DNA of 64,000 bases, from assembly GCA_024123915.1 (NCBI GenBank), contig CP099650.1, positions 6,014,001-6,078,000 on the forward strand. The letters run 5' to 3'. This DNA comes from Oxalobacteraceae bacterium OTU3CAMAD1 (lineage in GTDB: Bacteria > Pseudomonadota > Gammaproteobacteria > Burkholderiales > Burkholderiaceae_D). Positions 38,417-47,153 of the stretch are shown here, one piece after another. Under the pieces are notes generated by a model. The model did no database searches and was not told where the DNA came from. It saw nothing but the letters and a program-made list of their open reading frames with translations. How positions within the stretch are numbered: the stretch's first letter is position 1; each line of letters opens with the position of its first letter. The position numbers and the translations under genes were made by a program.

Positions 38417-40420
38417 TTAAAACTCGTAGCGCGCCGAGAGTTTCAATTGGCGGCCGTCGGCGGCATAAATGCCGCCGTGGATGCCGTTCACGCAGGAATA
38501 CGCCTGCGAGTAGTAGTGCTTATCGGTCAGGTTCAGGCCGGCCAGCGCAAACTCCCATTGGCCTAACTTGCGGGCATAGCGGGCGTCGACGGTGGCAAAG
38601 CCGGGAATTTTTCCGGCGCAGCTGTTATCGAAGTCAGAGCCGTAACGCTGGCTGGCGACCCACTGCGTGCCGATATCGGCGGATTGACCATCCGCCGGCG
38701 TCCAGCTCAGGCGCGCGCTCAGCGTATTCTTCGGTACCAGCACCATTTGCTTGCCGCTGTTGACGCCCTCGCGGAACTTGGCGTCGACGTACTGGTAGTG
38801 CCCGTTAACGGTCCAGTCGGTGGCGATGCGCTGTTCCGCATCCAGCTCGAAGCCCCGGCGTTTGGTCGGGTCGAGGTTGACGTTGGCGAACGTCGTCGGA
38901 TCGAAGAATATCTCGTTGCTCAGGTTATGGCGGAACACGCGCGCCGTCACCTTGCGCGACGTGTCGGCATAGCTGGCGCCCAGCTCCACATCGCGCGATT
39001 TTTGCGGCAGCAGTACCTCGTTGAACCTCGGCGTGAAGGCGTTTTCGTCGGAATTGGCCAGGCGGTAGCTCTGCCCCGCCTTGCCAAACACGGTCAGGCC
39101 GCGCAATGGCATATAACTCGCTTGCAGCTCCCATGCGTTGACGCCTTGCGTGACGTCGTAAGCACCGCCGCCGAAGTCGATCGGCGTGCTGTAGCTCTTG
39201 TCGAACAATTCACGCCGCACGCCAGCGGAGATTCGGCCCTCGTGGGCGGGGTCGAAACGCAGCTCGTCGCGCAGGTAGATGGCCTTCGATTTTTGATCCG
39301 CGTCGGCCATCGACGAGCCGCGTGTGTCGCGCTCCCATTTGGTTAGGTCGACACCAGCCACCACTTCATTCAGCATGCCGCCGATCTGGGCCAGGCGGCG
39401 CACGCGCGGCGAAAATTGGGTCTGCTTGCTGTCGTAGCTGCTGATGAAAGGCCTGCCTGACAAATAAGCCGATTCAACGGTCTTCTTGCGATACGACAGA
39501 TCGGCCGCCAGGTCGTAGCCGGCGATACGGTACTGGCTGAAAACGGTGAAGCGGTCGCTGTCGAGCGAACCGTAGTCGTCGGGCGTGGTCGCCTGGCGCG
39601 GATTGGCGTTGAATTGCGCCTCGGTCAGCGCACCTGGCAGGCGCATGTCCTGGCGCGCGCCTTCGTAGCGGAAGCCCACGCGGCCGGCGTCGTTGAACCA
39701 CTGTGCGCCGCCGCTGAACTGCGTTTGCTTGAATTCGTTGTTGTTGCGGTAGTTGTCGGTGCGCTGATGGCCCAGGGTGGCATCAGCCGCGAAACCGTCC
39801 CACGCCTGCGCCGCAGACACGCGCGCTTCGCCGGCGTTGAACCGTCCGCTCTCGACAAAAACGCTGCCACGGCGGGTGTTTTTACCCGGATTCTTGGTGA
39901 CGATGTTGATCACGCCACCGGTGGCGCCATCGCCGTACAACACGCTGGCGCCGCCGCGCGTGATTTCGATACGGTCCACCGTATCGACCGGAATGGTCGA
40001 CAGGATGGCGGTGCTCAGTTCATTCTCCGACAAACGCACGCCATCGAGGACGATCACCACGTTCTGGCTGCTGTTGGTGCCGAAGCCGCGCAGATCGAGA
40101 TCGAAGTCCGGGCTGCCGTTCAGGCTTTGACGGCCGTAGACGCCGCCGATCTTGCGGATCGCCGAATTGACGTCGCTGACACCGGCGCGGCGGATATCCT
40201 CGGCCGAGATCACCGTGGCGCCGATCGGCGCCAAGGCCGGATCGGCGTCGAAGCGGGAACCGGTGATGACGACCGGCGCCAGCACCTGGGCGACTTGCGC
40301 GCCGATGGCTTCCTGCGCGATGGCGATGGCCGGGGCAATGGCGGCGGCGGTGAAGCAAAGGGAGACGGCGGCGGCCAGCAAACGTGGCGCCGAAGGCGGA
40401 ACAAACGCGAAGGAATTCAT
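38417..40420 (-). CDS. btuB: TonB-dependent cobalamin receptor
   Basis: 667-residue outer-membrane receptor: signal peptide ending near AIAIAQEA, plug domain (GATVISAEDIRRAGVSDVNSAI, VVIVLDGVRLSEN, ITRGGASVLYGDGATGGVIN) and a 22-strand barrel ending in aromatic Phe (LSARYEF). The substrate is assigned from the cobalamin riboswitch in its leader. It imports B12 with TonB-ExbBD energy. The ATG at 40420 lacks a clear Shine-Dalgarno. A 15-base sequence shared with the glk operator region lies at 40424-40438, between riboswitch and start. Confidence 0.88.
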   Translation of the reverse strand: MNSFAFVPPSAPRLLAAAVSLCFTAAAIAPAIAIAQEAIGAQVAQVLAPVVITGSRFDADPALAPIGATVISAEDIRRAGVSDVNSAIRKIGGVYGRQSLNGSPDFDLDLRGFGTNSSQNVVIVLDGVRLSENELSTAILSTIPVDTVDRIEITRGGASVLYGDGATGGVINIVTKNPGKNTRRGSVFVESGRFNAGEARVSAAQAWDGFAADATLGHQRTDNYRNNNEFKQTQFSGGAQWFNDAGRVGFRYEGARQDMRLPGALTEAQFNANPRQATTPDDYGSLDSDRFTVFSQYRIAGYDLAADLSYRKKTVESAYLSGRPFISSYDSKQTQFSPRVRRLAQIGGMLNEVVAGVDLTKWERDTRGSSMADADQKSKAIYLRDELRFDPAHEGRISAGVRRELFDKSYSTPIDFGGGAYDVTQGVNAWELQASYMPLRGLTVFGKAGQSYRLANSDENAFTPRFNEVLLPQKSRDVELGASYADTSRKVTARVFRHNLSNEIFFDPTTFANVNLDPTKRRGFELDAEQRIATDWTVNGHYQYVDAKFREGVNSGKQMVLVPKNTLSARLSWTPADGQSADIGTQWVASQRYGSDFDNSCAGKIPGFATVDARYARKLGQWEFALAGLNLTDKHYYSQAYSCVNGIHGGIYAADGRQLKLSARYEF

Positions 40421-40478
40421 GGTAAATCGTTTTCAAAAGAGACATCCGCGCCTGCGTCCCCGCAAGTCGGAAGTGTAC

Positions 40479-40685
40479 GGAAGCCACGCGCCGGTCGACG
40501 GCGCGCGCTTCCCCCTGTCTGGCCGATGTCCGGGCTGGCCGGCGCGGTCGTCGGAGCATATCTCGACAAGGCGCAGGCGTTACCGTTGCGGGGGCAGCAC
40601 ACCTTGGCCGGTTCGCGGAGTGCGGAAGCGGCCCTGTGTTTCCCGTTTAACCCGCATGTGAACACATGCGCGGGCACCAGAACCC
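40479..40685 (-). ncRNA. Cobalamin riboswitch
   Basis: Reading the minus strand: GGTGCCCGC near 40678, GGGTTAAACGGGAAACAC, then GCTGCCCCCGCAACGGTAA, and the B12 box GCCAGCCCGGACATCGGCC (40519-40537). These are the conserved segments of AdoCbl riboswitches in order. A strong hairpin (40479-40510) follows as probable expression platform. A TATAAT -10 box (40690-40695) lies just upstream. It should switch btuB off when cobalamin is abundant. Confidence 0.93.
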
Positions 40686-40839
40686 GGGCATTATACGCCT
40701 GTCAACGGCGCCCCTCCTCGATAGGGACCGGCTCCCACGTCATTCAGCAATTCGATATGACCTATCTACATTTCATGCATTGATTGCCAGGCCCACGTCC
40801 CAATAGTATAGATATCAACACCATACCCGGAGCAATGCC

Positions 40840-41652
40840 ATGAGCACCACCCAAGCCCTCCCAACCTACTTCCTGTCCCACGGCGGCGGCCCTTGGCCGT
40901 TCATGATGGACACGATGGGCCACCTGTACGCAAAACTGGATGCCTCGCTGCGCGACATTCCGCGCCAATTGGGCGTCACGCCGAAAGCGGTGCTGGTCGT
41001 CACCTCGCACTGGGAAGGCCGTGACTTCATGCTGTCGTCGTCGGCCAAGCCGCCGATGTTGTACGACTACGGCGGCTTCCCTCCGCACACCTACGAGGTG
41101 AAATACAGCGCCCCGGGCGCGCCCGAGCTGGCGGCGCACATCAAGCAATTGCTTGACGCCGGCGGACATCCCACGCAGTTGGATGGGCAGCGCGGATTCG
41201 ACCACGGCACCTTCAGCGCCATGTACCCGGTGTATCCGAACGCGGATGTGCCGATCGTGCAGTTGTCGCTCAAGCAGGGACTCGATCCGAAGACGCATCT
41301 GGAGGTTGGCCGTCTACTGGCGCCGCTGCGCAAGGAGGGGGTGCTGATCATCGGCAGCGGCCTGAGTTACCACAATCTGCGGGCGTTCAACGCGCAGGGC
41401 GCGGCGGCGTCGCATCAATTCGACGGCTGGCTGCGGGCGGCGATGGCGTTGCCGCCGGCGGAGCGCACGGCGGCGCTGATCGATTGGGAAAAGGCGCCGG
41501 CCGCGCGCATGGCGCATCCGCGCGAGGAGCATTTGCTGCCGTTGATGGTGGCGTTGGGGGCGGCCGAGAGTGAGCCGGCGTCGGTGCCGTATCACGAAGA
41601 TGCGTTTATGGGGGCGCTGGCGGTGAGTAGCTTCCGCTTCGGCGGCTCGTAG
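40840..41652 (+). CDS. Class III extradiol dioxygenase (LigB/4,5-DOPA dioxygenase type)
   Basis: 270-residue protein of the LigB family, like E. coli YgiD. Conserved metal-ligand regions FLSHGGGPWPF (near residue 8), SHWEG near residue 50, RGFDHGTFSAM near residue 120 and a C-terminal REEHLLPLM. Family members open catechol rings adjacent to a hydroxyl, although many are uncharacterised. GGAG stands 8 bases from the ATG. It is divergent from btuB. Confidence 0.85.
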   Translation: MSTTQALPTYFLSHGGGPWPFMMDTMGHLYAKLDASLRDIPRQLGVTPKAVLVVTSHWEGRDFMLSSSAKPPMLYDYGGFPPHTYEVKYSAPGAPELAAHIKQLLDAGGHPTQLDGQRGFDHGTFSAMYPVYPNADVPIVQLSLKQGLDPKTHLEVGRLLAPLRKEGVLIIGSGLSYHNLRAFNAQGAAASHQFDGWLRAAMALPPAERTAALIDWEKAPAARMAHPREEHLLPLMVALGAAESEPASVPYHEDAFMGALAVSSFRFGGS

Positions 41653-41691
41653 ATGGCCGATTACGGCGTTCCGCCTAATCCGCCCTACGTG
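41653..41691. repeat. Single arm of the GTAGGGCGGATTAG repeat
   Basis: ATGGCCGATTACGGCGTTCC followed by GCCTAATCCGCCCTACGTG is the reverse complement of the left arm at 29782-29819. It begins directly at the dioxygenase stop codon, between convergent genes. Confidence 0.85.
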
Positions 41692-41720
41692 TCTCCGTGG
41701 CCCCCTCGCGGGCGCTGGTC

Positions 41721-42671
41721 TTAGGTTCCGCGCTTGCCTTTGGCGTATTCGGCGGCCTTGGCTTCGGCGATGGCGGCTTTCTCCGCCGCTTTGGCTGCGG
41801 CCTCCACTGCGTAAGTGTCGAGGCGCTCCTTGCGCGACGCCGGCGTCTCCAGCGAGATGCGGCCCAATGTGCCGCTGCGGTAGTCGCCCAGGAAGGTGTG
41901 CGACGCCTTCTCGAAATCGAGGTCGCCGCCCTTCTGGCGGAAGCCGCGCTTGGCGGCCACGCCCTCCACCACCGCGATGCCGTCGAACTTTTCGATGTCC
42001 TTGAAGCCGTAGCGCGCCACCAGCAGCTGCGGGTAGTACTTCAGCAGCTCATCGGCCAGGAACACCGCCACCTCCTCCTCGATCAAGGCGTTCGAGCCGA
42101 TGGCGTGGCTGGCGGCCAGCATCAAGCCGTCGCTAGGCAGCGCGATCTTCGGCCACAGCATGCCGGGCGTGTCGACCAGGATGGTGTTCTTGTCCAGATA
42201 AAGCTTCTGCTGCTGCTTGGTCACCGCCGGCTCGTCGCCGACCTTTGCCACTTTGCGCTTGAGCAGCGCGTTCATCAGGGTCGACTTGCCGACGTTGGGA
42301 ATCCCCATAATCATGATGCGCAGCGGCTTGGTTGGCACGCCCCGGTGCGGCGCCAGTTGCTTGGCCAGTTCCGGCACGCGCGTGACGTCGGCCGGCTTCT
42401 TGGTCGTCATCGCGAAGGCCGTCACGCCCTCTTGCGCGTTGTAGTACTGTACCCACGCCGCCGTGGCGGCGGGATCGGCCAGGTCGATCTTGTTGAGGAT
42501 CTTCAGGCACGGACGCTGGCGGAACTTGCGCAGCTCCTCCACCATCGGATTGGTGCTGGCCTCCGGCAGGCGCGCGTCGACCACCTCGATCACCAGATCG
42601 GTGTTCTCCATCTGCTCCGCCGCCTTCTTCTTGGCGGCGTTCATGTGCCCCGGGTACCATTGTATCGACAT
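41721..42671 (-). CDS. ylqF: Ribosome biogenesis GTPase YlqF/RbgA-like
   Basis: 316-residue circularly permuted GTPase. The G4 motif NKIDL precedes G1 (GIPNVGKST), and G3 (DTPG) follows. It begins with the family start IQWYPGHMNAAKK. It acts in large-subunit assembly. The C-terminal ~40 residues are Ala/Lys-rich. Confidence 0.94.
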   Translation of the reverse strand: MSIQWYPGHMNAAKKKAAEQMENTDLVIEVVDARLPEASTNPMVEELRKFRQRPCLKILNKIDLADPAATAAWVQYYNAQEGVTAFAMTTKKPADVTRVPELAKQLAPHRGVPTKPLRIMIMGIPNVGKSTLMNALLKRKVAKVGDEPAVTKQQQKLYLDKNTILVDTPGMLWPKIALPSDGLMLAASHAIGSNALIEEEVAVFLADELLKYYPQLLVARYGFKDIEKFDGIAVVEGVAAKRGFRQKGGDLDFEKASHTFLGDYRSGTLGRISLETPASRKERLDTYAVEAAAKAAEKAAIAEAKAAEYAKGKRGT

Positions 42672-42802
42672 GCTCTGACCTTCAAAATCGTTCTGACAAT
42701 CCGCTATTTTACCTGCTGGCCCGGCCGGGATTCGGATATCATGGGTCGCTTTTCCTTTTTTCTGACCATATAAACAATATTATTTTCACCGGAGTGCTGA
42801 AG

Positions 42803-44791
42803 ATGAGCATAGCTGCACCGTCCAACCCGAGGGAGATCACCCTCCGCGGCATTATCCTGGGCATCCTGATTACGCTGGTATTCACGGCGGCACAGGTCTA
42901 CCTCGGCCTGAAAGTGGGCCTGACCTTCGCCACGTCGATCCCGGCGGCCGTCATCTCGATGGCGCTGTTGAGCGCCTTCAAGAACGCAACCATCCAGGAA
43001 AACAACATTGTCCAAACGATCGCCTCGGCCGCCGGCACCTTGGCGTCGGTGATTTTCGTGCTGCCGGGCCTGCTGATGATCGGCTGGTGGGCGCACGTGC
43101 CGTTCTGGCCGACCTTCGGCGCCTGCGCCATCGGCGGCGTGTTGGGCGTGATGTACACGGTGCCGCTGCGCCGCGCGCTGGTGTCGCAATCGAACCTGCC
43201 GTATCCGGAGGGCGTCGCCGCCGCCGAGGTGCTCAAGGTCGGCACGGCCTCGCGCGCCGGCGCTGCCGAGGGCAAAGCCGGTCTGCGCGCCGTGGTGCTG
43301 GGCGCGGTCAGCTCGGCGCTGTTCGCCGCTGGCGCCGCGGTCAAGGTGATGGCCGGTGAATTGTCGTTCTACTTCCGCACGGGCGCGGGCGCCACCGGCA
43401 TCGGCGCCTCCGGTTCGCTGGCGCTGATCGGCGCCGGTCACCTGATGGGCATCACGGTCGGCCTGGCGATGCTGGCCGGCCTGGTCATCGCCTGGGGCAT
43501 CATGGTGCCGCTGATGACGTCCCTGAGCCCTGCCGCCGCCGGCGTTGTAGCCGCCGACCACGCGCTGGGCATCTGGAAAACCGAAGTGCGCATGATGGGC
43601 GCGGGCGTGATCGGCATCGCCGCGATCATCACCTTGGCCGGCCTGGCCAAGCCGATCTTCGGCGGCCTGAAATCGGCCATGGACACGGCACGCCGCGCCA
43701 AGCTCGATGGCGCCGTACTGGAACGCACCGAGATGGATATGCCGATCTTCATCGTCGGCCTGGTCACGCTGGTGGCGATGGTGCCTGCCGGCTGGCTGCT
43801 CACCAGCTTCCTGCAGGGCGGACCGCTGTCATCGATCGCATTCCCGCTGGTGGCCGTCGGCATCGGCTACATCCTGGTCGCGGGTATTCTCGCCGCAGCC
43901 GTCTGCGGCTACATGGCGGGCCTGATCGGCTCCTCCAACTCGCCGGTGTCGGGCATCGCCATTTTGACGATCCTGGGCGCCGCGCTGAGCGTGGGCATGG
44001 TCGGCCGCAGCATCATGGGACCGGAAGTGGCGCAGGCGCTGATCGCCTTCGCGCTGTTCGTCACCACCGTGGTGCTGGCGGTGGCCGTGATCGGCAACGA
44101 CAACCTGCAGGATTTGAAAACCGGCCAGTTGGTCGACGCCACGCCGTGGAAGCAGCAGGTCGCGCTGCTGATCGGCGTGTTCGCCGGTTCGTGCGTGGTG
44201 CCGCCGGTGCTGGAGCTGCTCAATCACGCCAACGGTTTCGTCGGCGCGCCGAATATCGATTCAATCTCGGACCAGCCGCTGGCCGCGCCGCAGGCGTTGC
44301 TGATCTCGACGCTGGCCAAGGGCGTCATCGGTGGCAACCTGCAATGGAACCTGCTCGGCTACGGCGTGATGGTCGGTTTGGTGCTGGTGGCGATCAACTT
44401 CGTGCTGAAAAAATCCAGCAACGACAAATACAGCCTGCCGCCGCTGGGCGTGGGCCTGGCGATCTACCTGCCTAGCGCGGTGATCACGCCGGTGGTCATC
44501 GGCGCGGTGGCCGGCTACTTCTTCGAGCGCGCGTGCGGCAAATCGGCCGGCGGCGAAACGGCCAAGCGCCTCGCGGTGCTGATCATGTCCGGCTTCATCG
44601 TCGGCGAGAGCTTGTTCAACGTCGCGCTGGCCGGCCTGATCGTGCTGTCGGGCGAAGGCGAGCCGCTGGCGATCCATACCTCGCTGAGCGAATCGCACTC
44701 GATGATCATCTCGCTGGTCGTCGCCGCGTTCGTGGTCGTGGGCCTGTACCGCTGGTCGTCGAAGAACGGCCACGCGGTCAACGCCAAATAG
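42803..44791 (+). CDS. OPT-family oligopeptide/metal-chelate transporter
   Basis: 662 residues from the ATG at 42803, preferred over GTG 42794 because GGAG lies 8 bases before it. About 16 transmembrane helices. The OPT family start EITLRGIILGILITLVFTAA and NLPYPEGVAAAEVLK are present. It imports peptides or metal-siderophore complexes across the inner membrane; the substrate is unknown. A perfect REP-like hairpin with a T run follows and may terminate it. Confidence 0.92.
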   Translation: MSIAAPSNPREITLRGIILGILITLVFTAAQVYLGLKVGLTFATSIPAAVISMALLSAFKNATIQENNIVQTIASAAGTLASVIFVLPGLLMIGWWAHVPFWPTFGACAIGGVLGVMYTVPLRRALVSQSNLPYPEGVAAAEVLKVGTASRAGAAEGKAGLRAVVLGAVSSALFAAGAAVKVMAGELSFYFRTGAGATGIGASGSLALIGAGHLMGITVGLAMLAGLVIAWGIMVPLMTSLSPAAAGVVAADHALGIWKTEVRMMGAGVIGIAAIITLAGLAKPIFGGLKSAMDTARRAKLDGAVLERTEMDMPIFIVGLVTLVAMVPAGWLLTSFLQGGPLSSIAFPLVAVGIGYILVAGILAAAVCGYMAGLIGSSNSPVSGIAILTILGAALSVGMVGRSIMGPEVAQALIAFALFVTTVVLAVAVIGNDNLQDLKTGQLVDATPWKQQVALLIGVFAGSCVVPPVLELLNHANGFVGAPNIDSISDQPLAAPQALLISTLAKGVIGGNLQWNLLGYGVMVGLVLVAINFVLKKSSNDKYSLPPLGVGLAIYLPSAVITPVVIGAVAGYFFERACGKSAGGETAKRLAVLIMSGFIVGESLFNVALAGLIVLSGEGEPLAIHTSLSESHSMIISLVVAAFVVVGLYRWSSKNGHAVNAK

Positions 44792-44806
44792 AAAGTAGCA
44801 ACCCGC

Positions 44807-44913
44807 AACTCCGGGGTCAGGTCCTCCATTGCTACACAAGCTGAGCCGTAAGGGGCACATCGCCCGCCCTACGGCACAGGACGTGTAGCAATGGAGGACC
44901 TGACCCCGGAGTT
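44807..44913. repeat. Perfect 31-base inverted repeat, REP-like
   Basis: The arms 44807-44837 and 44883-44913 are exactly complementary, starting AACTCCGGGGTCAGGTCC. The loop has a further inverted repeat, GCCGTA/TACGGC. GTTTTTG follows the right arm, so it may also act as a terminator after the OPT gene. It shares the GGGGTCAGGTCC head with the IS-split hairpin at 15600. Confidence 0.93.
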
Positions 44914-45021
44914 GTTTTTGAGAGCTCGGAAAAGTCTTAGCGGGATCTTGCGCCCCGGATAGACGAATTTTCAAGTTGGAACTATAATTAGCAAATTCTT
45001 AACGCCAACCGGGCCCTCCGC

Positions 45022-47031
45022 ATGCGCCGCAACCGTCTCCTCCGCCTTACCGCTTCCCTGTGCTTGGCCGCACTGTCGCATGGCGCCGGCGCGGCCGACG
45101 ACTTGCCCGCCGTCGCCGCCTTCTTCCAGACACCGCAGATCAGCCATGTGAGCCTGTCGCCCAACGGCGCGTATGTGGCGATCACCACCATCCTGGCCGA
45201 CGGCACGCCGGCGCTGGTCATCCGCGACACGGCCGCCCCCGAGGAAGCCAAGGTCGTCAGCCAGCTCGACCCGACGATGGCGGCGTTCTACGACGTCCAC
45301 TGGGTCAACGACAAGCGGGTCGGCTACACCGTCAAGAACCTGCACATGGGCGCGCGCACCAATCTCGACGAGTTCGCGGTCGACCGCGACGGCGGCGCCA
45401 GGAAGCATCTGATCAACGGCAACTGGGGATTCAAGCCCGAGAAGGCGATCGGCACCTTGATCGCGCCGCGCATGCTCACGGCCGACTACGCCTTCCACAG
45501 CGTCACTTATGACGGCTCCGACGACATCATGGTCGAGAAATACACCTGGAACAGTGCCGACCTCGCGCCGGCGTCGTCGCGCCTGTACCGGCTCAATACG
45601 CGCAGCGCCTCGCTCAGCTCGGCCTTCGAGGGGCCGCAGCCCGAATCCAGCAAGAGCTGGCTGACCGACGGCAACGCCGTCCCCCGCATCGTCATGTCCG
45701 AGGTCAAGGGCCGCTGCATCACCTCCTACCGCCAGCCGGCCGATACCAGCTGGGAGCAAATCGACAGCGGCACGTGCTTCAAATCGAAACGCTTCACGCC
45801 CTTGTTCTTCGACGGCGCCGACACGCTGTTCGTGCAGGCGGTCCACAAGGACTTGGCGGCACTGTTCCGCTACGACCTGAAAACCAGGAAGCTGGCCGCC
45901 GAGCCGATCATGGAAACCCCGGGCTTCGATTTTTCCGGCTCGCCCGTGATCGACTACGCGTCCAAACGCCTGGTCGGCATCCATTTCACCACCGACGCCG
46001 GCGGCACCGTCTGGCTCAATCCGACGCTCAAGGCCGACCAGGCCAAGATCGACGCCGCCCTGCCCGGCTTCATCAATACCGTCGAGTGCGCCCGCCAGTG
46101 CCTGGCGTCGCCGGTGCTGCTGGTGAGCTCGACGTCGGATCGCCAGCCGAGGCAGTACGCGCTCTACACCCGCGCCACCGGGCAACTGGTCGGGCTGGGC
46201 AGCATCCATCCGGCGCTCAAGGCGGCCCAGTCCGGCGCTCGCACCTTCCAGCGCTACACGGCCCGCGACGGGCGCGCCATCCCGGCCTATGTAACGATGC
46301 CGGCGGTTAAGGCGGCCGGTCCGCAAGCGGCCGTGGTGCTGGTGCACGGCGGCCCCGGGGTGCGCGGCAGTTCATGGGAATGGGACAACGAGGCGGCGTT
46401 CCTGTCGTCGCGCGGCTACGTTGTCATCCAGCCGGAATTCCGTGGCGGCGCCGGCTTCGGCGCGTCCCACTTCGAGGCCGGCTGGAAGCAATGGGGCGGC
46501 GCCATGCAGGACGACCTGGCCGACGCCGCCCGCTGGGCGGTCAAGCAGGGCTGGGCCGATCCCAAGCGCATCGGCATCATGGGCTCCTCCTACGGCGGCT
46601 ATGCGACGTTGATGGGGCTGATCAAGGACCCTCAGATCTTCCGCGCAGGGGTCGAATGGGCGGGCGTGACCGACCTCAAATTGATGTTCACCTCGTTCGA
46701 CTCGGACGCCTCGCAGGAGAACCTCGGCTACAGCATGCGCACGCTGATCGGCGATCCGGACACCGAGGCCGAGCTGTTCCAGAAGAACTCGCCGTTGCTG
46801 CGGGCGGCCGAACTCAAACAACCGTTGCTGATGGCGCACGGCGGCGACGACCGCCGCGTGCCCGTCGATCACGCCCACCGCTTCGCCGGCGCGGTCCGCA
46901 GCCACAACGACAAGGTGACCCAGCTGATCTACGATAACGAGGGTCATGGCTGGCGCACCGAAAAGACCCGGGTCGATTTCTGGGGACGGGTGGAAACCTT
47001 CCTCGACAAAAACGTCAAGCAGGCCCAGTAG
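45022..47031 (+). CDS. S9-family prolyl oligopeptidase-type peptidase (paralogue 1)
   Basis: 669 residues with signal peptide (CLAALSHGAGA), a beta-propeller N-terminal half and a C-terminal alpha/beta-hydrolase with catalytic Ser523 (GSSYGGY), Asp610 (GGDDRRVP) and His642 (NEGHGW). It should cleave short peptides in the periplasm. It is followed 122 bases later by a close paralogue, so they arose by tandem duplication. Confidence 0.93.
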   Translation: MRRNRLLRLTASLCLAALSHGAGAADDLPAVAAFFQTPQISHVSLSPNGAYVAITTILADGTPALVIRDTAAPEEAKVVSQLDPTMAAFYDVHWVNDKRVGYTVKNLHMGARTNLDEFAVDRDGGARKHLINGNWGFKPEKAIGTLIAPRMLTADYAFHSVTYDGSDDIMVEKYTWNSADLAPASSRLYRLNTRSASLSSAFEGPQPESSKSWLTDGNAVPRIVMSEVKGRCITSYRQPADTSWEQIDSGTCFKSKRFTPLFFDGADTLFVQAVHKDLAALFRYDLKTRKLAAEPIMETPGFDFSGSPVIDYASKRLVGIHFTTDAGGTVWLNPTLKADQAKIDAALPGFINTVECARQCLASPVLLVSSTSDRQPRQYALYTRATGQLVGLGSIHPALKAAQSGARTFQRYTARDGRAIPAYVTMPAVKAAGPQAAVVLVHGGPGVRGSSWEWDNEAAFLSSRGYVVIQPEFRGGAGFGASHFEAGWKQWGGAMQDDLADAARWAVKQGWADPKRIGIMGSSYGGYATLMGLIKDPQIFRAGVEWAGVTDLKLMFTSFDSDASQENLGYSMRTLIGDPDTEAELFQKNSPLLRAAELKQPLLMAHGGDDRRVPVDHAHRFAGAVRSHNDKVTQLIYDNEGHGWRTEKTRVDFWGRVETFLDKNVKQAQ

Positions 47032-47153
47032 CAAACCGTCCCGGCCGGGACCGCAAAGAGGACGGTTGCGGCAAGGTGATCTTGCGCCAGCGCACAGACA
47101 AATAGTTCCGCACGGCATAGGATCATCAAACCCTCAACCACCTTGGTCATCAC

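Noticed and set aside
40690..40705. TTGACA four bases from the btuB TATAAT as a -35 box
   Set aside because: Spacing of 4 bases is impossible for a sigma-70 promoter; the -35 is unassigned.
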